From Treponema sp. (GTDB lineage Bacteria > Spirochaetota > Spirochaetia > Treponematales > Treponemataceae): a stretch of DNA of 12,293 nt. The stretch is from assembly GCA_003447785.1 (NCBI GenBank), contig DLYJ01000250.1, positions 1 through 12,293 of the forward strand. The letters are read 5' to 3'. Below the pieces are notes generated by a model, which worked only from the letters and a program-made list of their open reading frames with translations, made no database searches and was not told the origin of the DNA. Made by a program: the position numbers and the translations under genes. Position 1 is the stretch's first letter. Each line of letters begins with the position of its first letter. This document shows, in pieces, positions 1 to 6,542 of this stretch.

Positions 1-863
1 TTCTGGATTTTCTGTAAAATCACATACGGCTTGAATGACATCATGTCGTATACAAATACGGCTGAACCGCAGATCCACTGTCCGTAGAGTTTTCCCCACA
101 TGGCCTTTGCCCAGCCGGTTTCGGCGATTGTAAGGTGGAGACCGTCGTCAACAACCTGCTGCCAGAATTTAGCTGTAGTGATGTGGCCGAGAGGGTAAAC
201 AAAGTTGTGCTGTACCATCTTAGGGTAGCCTGAAGTTCCGGAAGTAAAGTAGCGGAGCATGATATCCGAGTTCTGTGTGTTTGCCTCTCCTGTAGGACGC
301 GTAAAACTGTCACTCTGTTTTTCAAACTCTTTTGTAAAGTCAATCCAGCCTTCTTTTGGAGCGCCAATGCGTACAAGGTGTTTTACTGTTGGAGACTCTG
401 GCATTGCCTTTTCTACTTCTGCGCTTACGTTTTCTTCGTCAACACAGATAATCATTTTAATGTCAGCCGCGTTTGTGCGGTATTCGATGTCTTTTTTTAC
501 AAGCTGGTTTGTTGCAGGAACGGCAACGGCTCCGATTTTATGCATTGCAAGCAGAATCGGCCAGAATTCCCAGCGGCGGCGGAGAATAAGCATGATGGCG
601 TCGCCTTTTTTGATTCCCATTGAAGTTAAAAAGTTTGCCGCCTTGTTTGTAAGAAGTGACATTTCCTTAAAGTTGAACCGTCTTTCTTCCTTGTCATCAA
701 TCCAGAGCATGGCAAGTTTTTCCGGGGCTTCTTTTGCGTATCTGTCCACGATGTCGTATGCGAAGTTGAAATTCTCAGGTACCTTTATTTTAAAATTCTT
801 TTTGATGTCCTCATAACTAGAAAAATCGATGTCGTTCTGCAAATAGTCTTTTAAAAAGTTCAT
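1..863 (-). CDS. AMP-forming acyl-CoA synthetase (medium-chain type), N-terminal half, partial
   Basis: The ATG at 863-861 is preceded by an AAGGA ribosome site. The frame stays open to the left edge, giving 287 codons plus two bases. The family activates a carboxylic acid with ATP to an acyl-adenylate and transfers it to CoA in the cytoplasm. The phosphate-binding A3 motif TSGTSGYPK is at residues 207-215. It is followed by a TGWAK/WG/YGQW stretch typical of medium-chain acyl-CoA synthetases (about 550 residues), so roughly half the protein, including the C-terminal lysine domain, lies outside the window. The N-terminal part has the RRRWEFWP and KIGAVAVPATN blocks expected of the fold. The gene is divergent from the tlpA operon. 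The acyl substrate (short-, medium-chain or aryl acid) cannot be told from this half. The family call is firm; the chain-length class is inferred from motif resemblance. Confidence 0.9.
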   Translation of the reverse strand, partial: MNFLKDYLQNDIDFSSYEDIKKNFKIKVPENFNFAYDIVDRYAKEAPEKLAMLWIDDKEERRFNFKEMSLLTNKAANFLTSMGIKKGDAIMLILRRRWEFWPILLAMHKIGAVAVPATNQLVKKDIEYRTNAADIKMIICVDEENVSAEVEKAMPESPTVKHLVRIGAPKEGWIDFTKEFEKQSDSFTRPTGEANTQNSDIMLRYFTSGTSGYPKMVQHNFVYPLGHITTAKFWQQVVDDGLHLTIAETGWAKAMWGKLYGQWICGSAVFVYDMMSFKPYVILQKIQ

Positions 864-909
864 TGTAGTGTCCTTTACATTAATTTTTTTTGTAAAAAAA
901 ATTTTTTAT

Positions 910-926
910 GGCAGAAAATTTTTGCC
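910..926. repeat. quasi-palindrome in the divergent acyl-CoA synthetase / tlpA intergenic region
   Basis: GGCA and TGCC arms flank an A-run/T-run core centred near 918; seven or eight pairs match, with one mismatch. It lies 47 bases upstream of the acyl-CoA synthetase start and about 60 bases upstream of the putative tlpA -35 element. It is symmetric enough to be an operator for a dimeric repressor, but AT-rich spirochaete spacers produce such symmetry by chance. The rest of 864-1052 is A/T tracts with no other gene. Confidence 0.35.
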
Positions 927-981
927 TTTCATTAAATTAGACGAAGTGAAATTCAAAAAGGTTGCAAAAAAATAAAAAAAA

Positions 982-1011
982 TTAACTTTTTTTTCGGAAA
1001 ACTGTTATATT
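982..1011 (+). promoter_or_regulatory. putative sigma70 promoter of the tlpA operon
   Basis: A TTAACT -35-like hexamer (982-987) and a TATATT -10-like hexamer (1006-1011) are separated by 18 bases. They sit about 40 bases upstream of the preferred tlpA start and match the direction of the five-gene operon. The -35 matches consensus at four of six positions, and the surroundings are very AT-rich, so this is moderate evidence only. Confidence 0.45.
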
Positions 1012-1052
1012 TATTAAATGGCTGTATGCTTAATACACCTTCAGGAGATACC

Positions 1053-1598
1053 ATGAAAAAATTATTGATTACACTTCTGGCACTTTCTATGATTGGAGTC
1101 GTTTCCTGTGCAAAGATACAAAAAAAATCAACCGAAAACACCAGCGCTGCCGTTTCAAAGACTCAGGAACGCAAGGCTCCTGACTTTAACTTAAAACTTA
1201 CTGATAAAGAAAACGGCAGAAAGGTAAGCCTCAAAGACTATAAAGGAAAAACTTTACTTCTGCATTTCTGGGCAACCTGGTGTCCGCCATGCCGCGCCGA
1301 ACTTCCCGGTATTCAGGCTCTTTTTGAAAAACTTGAATCCCAGGGCGATTCTAAAAAACTTGAATTCTTAGGGGTTTGTGTTTCTGACACGGAAGCTGCC
1401 CGCTCAGCCTTTATGAAAGAAAACGGCTATACATTTACCGGAGCCCTCGATCAGAGCGGAATCGTTGCCGCAAGTTATGGTGTTCAGGGAATTCCCACAA
1501 CTGTGCTGATTGGACCTGAGGGTACAATCCTCAAAATGAATGTGGGCATGATGAGCGAAGAAAAACTTGCCCAGTTTGTAGAAGGTTATGTTGAATAA
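1053..1598 (+). CDS. TlpA/ResA-like thioredoxin-fold lipoprotein
   Basis: A 181-residue, probably lipid-anchored thiol-disulfide oxidoreductase acting outside the cytoplasmic membrane. The start at 1053 is chosen over an in-frame ATG at 1026 because CAGGAGA sits just ahead of it and the signal peptide begins MKK. Residues 4-18 are hydrophobic and end in VVSC, a relaxed spirochaetal lipobox with Cys19 as the likely lipidated residue. A linker of about 20 residues leads into the AhpC/TSA-Redoxin fold. The active site FWATWCPPC has its cysteines at 77 and 80, and the cis-proline loop GIPTT has Pro148. Family members reduce or transfer disulfides, for example in cytochrome c maturation, but no cytochrome c gene is visible here. 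The stop overlaps the next small gene by 11 bases, so the two are probably translationally coupled. An extra Cys109 is not part of the usual active site. Confidence 0.9.
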   Translation: MKKLLITLLALSMIGVVSCAKIQKKSTENTSAAVSKTQERKAPDFNLKLTDKENGRKVSLKDYKGKTLLLHFWATWCPPCRAELPGIQALFEKLESQGDSKKLEFLGVCVSDTEAARSAFMKENGYTFTGALDQSGIVAASYGVQGIPTTVLIGPEGTILKMNVGMMSEEKLAQFVEGYVE

Positions 1599-1737
1599 AA
1601 TTCATTTTTCAAAACTTTCCGTTTTTTTACTGATTGTCTCTCTCGCTCTGATTACTGCCGGCGTCCTGATGGGCGACAATATGATTATCTTCAGAAAGGC
1701 AATATTCATCTGTTTGGAGTGTGTGGGAATTGCTTAA
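1588..1737 (+). CDS. small membrane CXXC protein, CD1871A-like family
   Basis: A 49-residue reading frame that fills the apparent gap between tlpA and the polyferredoxin gene. Its ATG lies inside the tlpA stop region (11-base overlap) and its end overlaps the next frame by 17 bases if that gene starts at GTG 1721. One hydrophobic helix spans about residues 10-28. A short segment with a second apolar stretch follows, ending CLECVGIA with Cys42 and Cys45. Lysines 4 and 9 ahead of the helix suggest, by the positive-inside rule, that the CXXC faces outward, on the same side as the TlpA domain. The C-terminal CLEC-[VI]-GI signature matches what I recall of the CD1871A family of CXXC proteins known from Clostridia, whose function is unknown. 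Membership rests on memory of that signature. A role as a thiol relay between its two neighbours is inference. Confidence 0.8.
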   Translation: MLNKIHFSKLSVFLLIVSLALITAGVLMGDNMIIFRKAIFICLECVGIA

Positions 1738-2563
1738 GGCTTTTAAGAACTCAAGGATTCGAAGAAGGTTAGTTCAATTTACCGCAATGCTTGTCTACAA
1801 TGCTGACGTTAAGCGCTGGTTTACAGGCGGCATTTCTACAGGCCCTCTCAAGAAAGTCTGCGTTCCCGGGCTCAACTGTTATTCATGCCCGGGTGCCGTT
1901 GCTTCCTGTCCGCTGGGCTCATTGCAGAACACCATTGGAAACGGAAAATTTCCTTTTTTTGTGACCGGATTTCTGCTTTTGACGGGAACACTTTTTGGAC
2001 GCATGGTGTGTTCTTTTTTGTGTCCATTCGGGCTTGTGCAGGAACTTTTGTACAAAATTCCCCTTCCAAAACTTAAAAAAACTCAGAAAACCCTTGGCAT
2101 AACAAGAAAAATTTCTATCCTCAAGTATTTGGTCCTTGCTTTTATGTGCATTCTGATTCCTGCATTTTTGTATTTTAAAAATGGAATTTCTTCGCCGCTT
2201 TTCTGCAAGTGGTTTTGTCCTGCCGGGACCATTTTTGCCGGATGGCCTTTGACCGCGCTCAATGAATATTTACGCTCTGCCGCTGGACACATTTTTCTGT
2301 GGAAGAGTTCGGTTGCCGTAAGCTTTATCCTGTGGTCGGTTTTTATGTACAGACCGTTCTGCCGCTTTTTCTGTCCCCTTGGGGCGGTTTATTCATTCTT
2401 TAATAAAACTGCAATTTTCGGAATAAGGGTCGATAATAAAAAGTGTACTCATTGCAACGCCTGCACTAATTTTTGTAAAATGGACGTGCTTAAAATTAAT
2501 GACCGTGAGTGCATCAGATGCGGTGAGTGTATTGAACGTTGTAAATTTGGAGCAATAGAATAG
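1721..2563 (+). CDS. membrane 4Fe-4S polyferredoxin (NapH/YccM-like)
   Basis: A 280-residue integral membrane iron-sulfur protein. Counting from GTG 1721, there are three CxxxCP motifs, each next to a hydrophobic segment: Cys97/101, Cys162/166 and Cys214/218. The C-terminus carries two classical 4Fe-4S ligand sets, Cys242-245-248-252 and Cys264-267-270-274, a cytoplasmic ferredoxin-type domain. The N-terminal region adds Cys47, 53, 56 and 63 around NCYSCPGA. This architecture is that of NapH/NosR/YccM-type proteins, which pass electrons across or along the membrane. Its place directly after the thioredoxin and CXXC genes suggests that it feeds reducing power to them. The start is uncertain: GTG 1721 has GGAG only one base away, while TTG 1730 has it ten bases away. 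Translation is probably coupled to the overlapping upstream gene. Confidence 0.88.
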   Translation: MWELLKAFKNSRIRRRLVQFTAMLVYNADVKRWFTGGISTGPLKKVCVPGLNCYSCPGAVASCPLGSLQNTIGNGKFPFFVTGFLLLTGTLFGRMVCSFLCPFGLVQELLYKIPLPKLKKTQKTLGITRKISILKYLVLAFMCILIPAFLYFKNGISSPLFCKWFCPAGTIFAGWPLTALNEYLRSAAGHIFLWKSSVAVSFILWSVFMYRPFCRFFCPLGAVYSFFNKTAIFGIRVDNKKCTHCNACTNFCKMDVLKINDRECIRCGECIERCKFGAIE

Positions 2564-2572
2564 GGGAATTTG

Positions 2573-3859
2573 ATGAAAACGCTTCGTATTCCATTTTTTA
2601 AGAATCAAAAAACAAATTTATTATTGCTGACAGGGGTCTGTTTAGTCCTTATCCTGATGGTTTTGATTATTCAGTTTTTTCTGATCGGTGGTCAGAATAA
2701 AACTTTAAGAAAAATCAGAATAGCCCAGCACATTGCACTTGATAATTATGTTCAGACGCTTCCTGTGGACGATAAAATTTCTCAGATTTTCCTCGTAAAT
2801 ATCGACGGAAAACACAAATACATTCCTGTAGAAAAGACAGGTGCCCTGATTGGAAATCCCCGCGTAGGCGAGCCTCTGGTTCCGGGCGGAGTTCTGCTTT
2901 TTAGCTTTAACATCGGCAGTTCAAAAGAAGAAGTAATTGAATACATACAATCAATCAAGGAGTATTATTATATTCACAACAAGGTTCCGCCGTACATTTC
3001 CATTGATCAGGAAGGCGGCTATGTAAACCGTCTGCGTGGAATTACAGACATGCTTCCGTCGGCAAAAACCGTTGCCTCCGAATACAGTCTTGAAGAAGCG
3101 TCCACCTTGTATGCAATTCAGGCAAAACAAATGGCAGAACTTGGCTTTTCGCTGAATCTTGCTCCTGTTGCAGAAATCGAAACAAAATTCAACAAAGACT
3201 TTCTTGATACACGTTCCTTCGGCTCCCTTGAACAGGTTGCTTCCTACGGAACCGTACAGATTCAACAGTTTAAGGCACAAAAAATCGGCTCTGCCATCAA
3301 GCACTTTCCCGGAAATACAAACCTTGACCCACACACGGGCCTTCCAGAAATTTCAGTAAACGCCAACGAATTGAATTCAACCTATATCGAACCGTTCAAA
3401 AGGCTTATGCCTTATGCGGACGCTGTTTTGATGAGCCATGCACGCATCAATGTAACTGACAATCCGGCCGCTGACAGCCAGACACCTGCCTGCCTTTCAG
3501 AGTACTGGGTTAAACGCGTTATCCGCGGGGAACTGGGCTTTGACGGCCTTGTAATCAGTGACGATATTTTTATGAACGCACTGGTTAAAAACGGCTATGA
3601 CACGGAAAAGGCCGCAGTAAGCGCAGTTAATGCAGGCGTTGATGTCATCATGATCAGCGAAAAGCGATTTGGCGATGTTGCAAAAATTCTTCTTGAACAC
3701 TGCGAGAACGACCCGAATTTTGCGACAAAGCTGGACCGTGCCTGCCGCCACGTAATTGAATACAAAATCAAAAACGGACTGTTCCGCTACCAGTTAATCG
3801 GTAGAAATAAATTGGGTCCGATGTATGAACTTGTTCCCTGCCGACCTGAGGAAAAATAA
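2573..3859 (+). CDS. membrane-anchored glycoside hydrolase family 3 (NagZ-like hexosaminidase)
   Basis: A 428-residue protein with one N-terminal transmembrane anchor (about 16-38) and a single GH3 catalytic domain. ATG 2573 is chosen over the TTG at 2570 because AGGGGA lies five bases upstream. Family signatures are ISIDQEGG, SLNLAPVAE, KHFPG (243-247) and VISDD, with Asp330 as the expected nucleophile. The NagZ-type acid/base dyad looks preserved as Asp252-Pro-His254. The segment joining KHFPG to it is two residues shorter than the usual HGDTxxDSH form and lacks the GHG. NagZ-type enzymes remove N-acetylglucosamine from peptidoglycan fragments; a cell-wall recycling role is inferred. The anchor suggests extracytoplasmic action, as for Gram-positive NagZ rather than the cytosolic enterobacterial one. 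It starts nine bases after the polyferredoxin stop and overlaps the next gene by one base, so it belongs to the operon. Another beta-glycosidase specificity is possible. Confidence 0.85.
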   Translation: MKTLRIPFFKNQKTNLLLLTGVCLVLILMVLIIQFFLIGGQNKTLRKIRIAQHIALDNYVQTLPVDDKISQIFLVNIDGKHKYIPVEKTGALIGNPRVGEPLVPGGVLLFSFNIGSSKEEVIEYIQSIKEYYYIHNKVPPYISIDQEGGYVNRLRGITDMLPSAKTVASEYSLEEASTLYAIQAKQMAELGFSLNLAPVAEIETKFNKDFLDTRSFGSLEQVASYGTVQIQQFKAQKIGSAIKHFPGNTNLDPHTGLPEISVNANELNSTYIEPFKRLMPYADAVLMSHARINVTDNPAADSQTPACLSEYWVKRVIRGELGFDGLVISDDIFMNALVKNGYDTEKAAVSAVNAGVDVIMISEKRFGDVAKILLEHCENDPNFATKLDRACRHVIEYKIKNGLFRYQLIGRNKLGPMYELVPCRPEEK

Positions 3860-4734
3860 TGAAGCAGAAGGACCGTGCCAGAAAACTTACAGGGGAACAG
3901 GGGTTTGACCAGTATTATTCCGACCTGTTCGGTGAACGCTGGCCTGCATTAAAAGATGCTCTCCTGGGGAAGGATAGCCCTCTTGCATATGACGCAGGCG
4001 GAAAAGACAAATACTTTCTGGACAGCGCTTCAGTCCGTGCCGCCGCAAGTCTTCCCCTTTCCGGGGCAAAATCCATTCTTGACATGTGCGCGGCTCCAGG
4101 GGGAAAAACTGTTGTAATTGCGTCCTGCATGGATAAGGATGCAAAACTGCTTTCCAACGAACGCTCCAGTGACAGAAAAAACCGCCTTGTAAACACGGTA
4201 AAAAACTGCCTTCCGCCTCAAATCAGTGAACGGGTAACCGTAATCGGTAAGGACGGGGCAACTCTTTGTCTGGCTCCTTCAAACCGCTTTGACCGCATTC
4301 TGCTGGACGCTCCATGTTCTTCTGAGCGCCATGTTTTGCAGGATCCCAATTACCTCAAGGACTGGTCTCCTTCAAGAATCAGGACGCTTGCCGCCGCACA
4401 GTGGGCGCTTCTTTCAAGCGCCTGGAGAATGCTCAAGGAAGGCGGCTGCATGGTTTATTCAACCTGCGCACTCAATCCTGATGAAAACGATAATGTAATT
4501 CAAAAACTCCTGAAAAAATTTGACGATGTTGAAGTGCTGACCTGTGAAGAAGGCGGCGGAGTTTGCGCACCAGGAGAAGAACCGGCCCTTTCTGATGTGA
4601 GTGCGTTCTGCGATGCACGGCTTCCGGCCGGCGAACAGACCCGTTTTGGGCGTCACGTTCTTCCTGACACAAGTGACGGGGCAGGGCCGTTATATTATTG
4701 CGTTCTGTCTAAAAAAAATCCCCAAATTCAATAG
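3859..4734 (+). CDS. RsmB/NSUN-family RNA cytosine-5 methyltransferase
   Basis: A 291-residue SAM-dependent RNA m5C methyltransferase, predicted to act on rRNA in the cytoplasm. Its ATG overlaps the GH3 stop as TAATG, with GAGGAAAA ahead of it, so it is translationally coupled. The SAM-binding motif DMCAAPGGKT is at 75-84. Motif IV DAPCSSERH has Cys153, and motif VI STC has Cys203, which by family knowledge is the nucleophile, while Cys153 helps release the product. The protein lacks the NusB-like N-terminal domain of E. coli RsmB (about 430 residues). The SERH after motif IV resembles the NSUN4 subgroup (TDRH), so the exact target base may differ from that of RsmB. It is the last gene of the operon. 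No terminator is visible in the 49-base gap before the next gene. Confidence 0.88.
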   Translation: MKQKDRARKLTGEQGFDQYYSDLFGERWPALKDALLGKDSPLAYDAGGKDKYFLDSASVRAAASLPLSGAKSILDMCAAPGGKTVVIASCMDKDAKLLSNERSSDRKNRLVNTVKNCLPPQISERVTVIGKDGATLCLAPSNRFDRILLDAPCSSERHVLQDPNYLKDWSPSRIRTLAAAQWALLSSAWRMLKEGGCMVYSTCALNPDENDNVIQKLLKKFDDVEVLTCEEGGGVCAPGEEPALSDVSAFCDARLPAGEQTRFGRHVLPDTSDGAGPLYYCVLSKKNPQIQ

Positions 4735-4760
4735 AAAAACTATCCTACTTATGTTATATT
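4732..4760 (+). promoter_or_regulatory. weak putative promoter of the HD-GYP gene
   Basis: TAGAAA (4732-4737, four of six to TTGACA), a 17-base spacer and TATATT (4755-4760) lie in the short gap after the methyltransferase gene. AAAGAGG follows as ribosome site. With no terminator upstream, the gene could also be served by read-through from the tlpA operon. Confidence 0.35.
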
Positions 4761-4783
4761 TAAAATATTAAAGAGGTTGTTTA

Positions 4784-6037
4784 ATGAACAATACGTCTAA
4801 CAATACGTCTAAAGAACAGAAACTTCAAACTATTATCGAAATGGAGCGCATGCTCAGCGAAATCCAGGATATGGACGTTTTGCTCGAACGCATTCTGACA
4901 GAAGCACGTGGTATTGTACGCGCCGATGCAGGTTCAATTTATGTAGTAGAAGACAATAACTTAAAGATTAAATATGCACAGAATGATACACAGCTTCGTA
5001 AACTTACACCGGGAACAAAACTTCCCTATGTGGCATTTTCTTTCCCGATTACAGAAAAATCAGTAGCAGGTTACTGCGTTCTTTCCGGAAAAATCCTGAA
5101 TATCAGGGACTGTTACAAACTTCCAAAAGAAGTTCCCTATTCATTCAATAAATCAACAGACGTTACAACAGGCTACCGCACAAAGTCCATGCTGAGCATT
5201 CCGCTCAAAATGGCAAACGGAAGAATTCTTGGTCTGCTTCAGATTATCAACGCTCAGGACGAACAGGGCGAAGTAATTGAATTTGACGAAGATGCAGAAT
5301 TATATATTACGCACTTTGCTTCCAACGCAACACAGGCCCTTGAACATGCATATCTGACAGGTAACATGATTATGCGTATGCAGCGTATGGCACAGTACCG
5401 CGACCCTAAGGAAACTTTTCCCCATGTTGAACGTGTATCTTCTTTTGCCCTTGAAATTTATGACCGTTGGGCCGCAAACCATGGAATTCCAAATTATGAA
5501 CAGCAGAAATTCCGTGACAACTTAAAAATTGCAGCCAAATGTCACGACTTTGGTAAAATCGGTGTATCGGATTTAATCCTCAAAAAGGAATATCCGCGTT
5601 TTACGGAAGAAGAACGCGACATCATGAAGGGACACACCTGCGTAGGTGCCATGCTCTTTACTGAACCTGAATCAGCCCTCGACGAAATGTGCCGTGACGT
5701 TGCATTGCGCCACCACGAATGGTGGGATGGCAGTGACCGCGGTTATCCGGGAAAAATCGACTATACAAAACTCATTCCGGGTGAGCCTGTTCCACGGGCT
5801 GAACCTCTCAAACACGAAGAAATTCCACTGGCAGCACGTATTGTAGCACTTGCCGATGTATTTGACGCTTTGAGCCATAAACGTGTATATAAGTCAGCAT
5901 GGTCAATCGAAGACTCATTCCAGGAAGTACAGAATCTTTCGGGTACTCAGTTTGACCCTGAAGTTGTAATGGCTTTTATGCAGGTAAAAGACCGCATTTG
6001 CGCAATCAACGCAATGTGGGAACTTTCTAACGAGTAG
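4784..6037 (+). CDS. GAF plus HD-GYP domain protein, predicted cyclic-di-GMP phosphodiesterase
   Basis: A 417-residue cytoplasmic signalling protein starting at ATG 4784 behind AAAGAGG. Residues about 20-190 form a GAF sensor domain (ADAGSIYVVED, SIPLKMANGRILGLLQIIN). Residues about 205-400 form an HD-GYP domain with HDFGKIG (His254, Asp255), HHE (310-312) and GYP (320-322), then IPLAARIVALADVFDALS. HD-GYP proteins open cyclic-di-GMP to pGpG or GMP using a two- or three-metal centre, and the visible metal ligands are present. The link between HHE and GYP is HHEWWDGSDRGYP, two residues longer than the common HHExxDGxGYP. There is no transmembrane segment, so the GAF domain probably senses a cytoplasmic ligand. 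In spirochaetes cyclic-di-GMP affects motility and host-related behaviour, but no direct link to the flaA genes is shown here. The 3' end overlaps yaiI tail to tail by 11 bases. Confidence 0.92.
   Translation: MNNTSNNTSKEQKLQTIIEMERMLSEIQDMDVLLERILTEARGIVRADAGSIYVVEDNNLKIKYAQNDTQLRKLTPGTKLPYVAFSFPITEKSVAGYCVLSGKILNIRDCYKLPKEVPYSFNKSTDVTTGYRTKSMLSIPLKMANGRILGLLQIINAQDEQGEVIEFDEDAELYITHFASNATQALEHAYLTGNMIMRMQRMAQYRDPKETFPHVERVSSFALEIYDRWAANHGIPNYEQQKFRDNLKIAAKCHDFGKIGVSDLILKKEYPRFTEEERDIMKGHTCVGAMLFTEPESALDEMCRDVALRHHEWWDGSDRGYPGKIDYTKLIPGEPVPRAEPLKHEEIPLAARIVALADVFDALSHKRVYKSAWSIEDSFQEVQNLSGTQFDPEVVMAFMQVKDRICAINAMWELSNE
4787..4810 (+). repeat. two perfect 12-base tandem copies at the start of the HD-GYP gene
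   Basis: Immediately after the start codon, AACAATACGTCT occurs twice in a row and encodes Asn-Asn-Thr-Ser twice. It keeps the reading frame, so a change in copy number would lengthen or shorten the disordered N-terminus by four residues without breaking the gene. Confidence 0.9.
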
Positions 6038-6542
6038 GCTTTTCTTCTTTTGCGGCACTTCTTATTTGTGCCGCGTATTCATTCATCAGTAACTGGCTTG
6101 TCTGTCTCTCAAAGACCGCTGCAAACTTTTGCAGTTCTTTTTTGCCGTAAGTTTTTGCGCCGCTTCCGCCGAGGCCGAGGGAGGCGAGGGTAAGGTTAAA
6201 ATTGCGTTCGCTCATGCGTTCGCCGATGTTTTCTTTTGTAAAAACTGTTCCGCGGTCGTTCATTACAAAAATCTGCTTTTTAACGAGGCGGTCTGCAAAG
6301 GCTATGTCCCGCGTTACAACGATGTCAGTGTCACTGCAGTTTTCAAAAATATAATCGTCTGCCGCGCCATCTTTTTTTTCGCATATTACCATTTTAAAAA
6401 TGTCAGAGTCTTCCGGGCACGGAATCTGGTGGTTTGCGACAAAAACTACGTTCATTTTTTTTGATTTTGAATTATTCAGGATGCAGTTTCTTACCTGAAG
6501 CGGGCAGGAATCGGCGTCTACCCAGATTATAAATCTGCTCAT
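6027..6542 (-). CDS. yaiI: YaiI/YqxD family (UPF0178, DUF188) protein
   Basis: A 171-residue protein, slightly longer than E. coli YaiI (about 150). The family signatures are present in order: IWVDADSCP at the N-terminus, KDGAADDYI, DIVVTRDIAFADRLV, then NDRGTVFTKENI and an ERNFNL block. The pattern of conserved acidic residues (DAD, DD, TRD) is that of PIN/NYN-like nuclease folds; an RNase-like role is suggested by that fold, not shown. The ATG overlaps the zapA stop as ATGA, and no clear ribosome site is visible, so translation probably depends on coupling. It is the last gene of the infC operon. Its final codons overlap the convergent HD-GYP gene, and no T-tract terminator is seen. Confidence 0.88.
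   Translation of the reverse strand: MSRFIIWVDADSCPLQVRNCILNNSKSKKMNVVFVANHQIPCPEDSDIFKMVICEKKDGAADDYIFENCSDTDIVVTRDIAFADRLVKKQIFVMNDRGTVFTKENIGERMSERNFNLTLASLGLGGSGAKTYGKKELQKFAAVFERQTSQLLMNEYAAQIRSAAKEEKPTR
6052..6074. other. GC-rich hairpin at the convergent gene ends
   Basis: GCGGCAC (6052-6058) pairs perfectly with GTGCCGC (6068-6074) around a nine-base loop, just past the HD-GYP stop and inside the 3' end of yaiI. No T-run follows on either strand, so it is not a standard intrinsic terminator. It could stabilise the 3' end of the HD-GYP transcript or be a coincidence of coding sequence. Confidence 0.35.

Noticed and set aside
259..816. 185-codon open frame on the plus strand
   Set aside because: It lies entirely antisense to the acyl-CoA synthetase, whose motifs are clear; the translation is serine/phenylalanine-rich without domain pattern, and there is no ribosome site.
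1026..1052. Upstream in-frame ATG for the TlpA-like gene
   Set aside because: It would add nine residues ahead of a normal signal peptide, and the CAGGAGA ribosome site fits only the ATG at 1053.
2951..3334. 127-codon minus-strand frame
   Set aside because: Shadow of the GH3 gene; cysteine/phenylalanine-rich, with no start signals.
4735..4783. Possible terminator between the methyltransferase and HD-GYP genes
   Set aside because: The 49-base gap contains no stable inverted repeat followed by T residues; only a weak promoter-like pair is seen.
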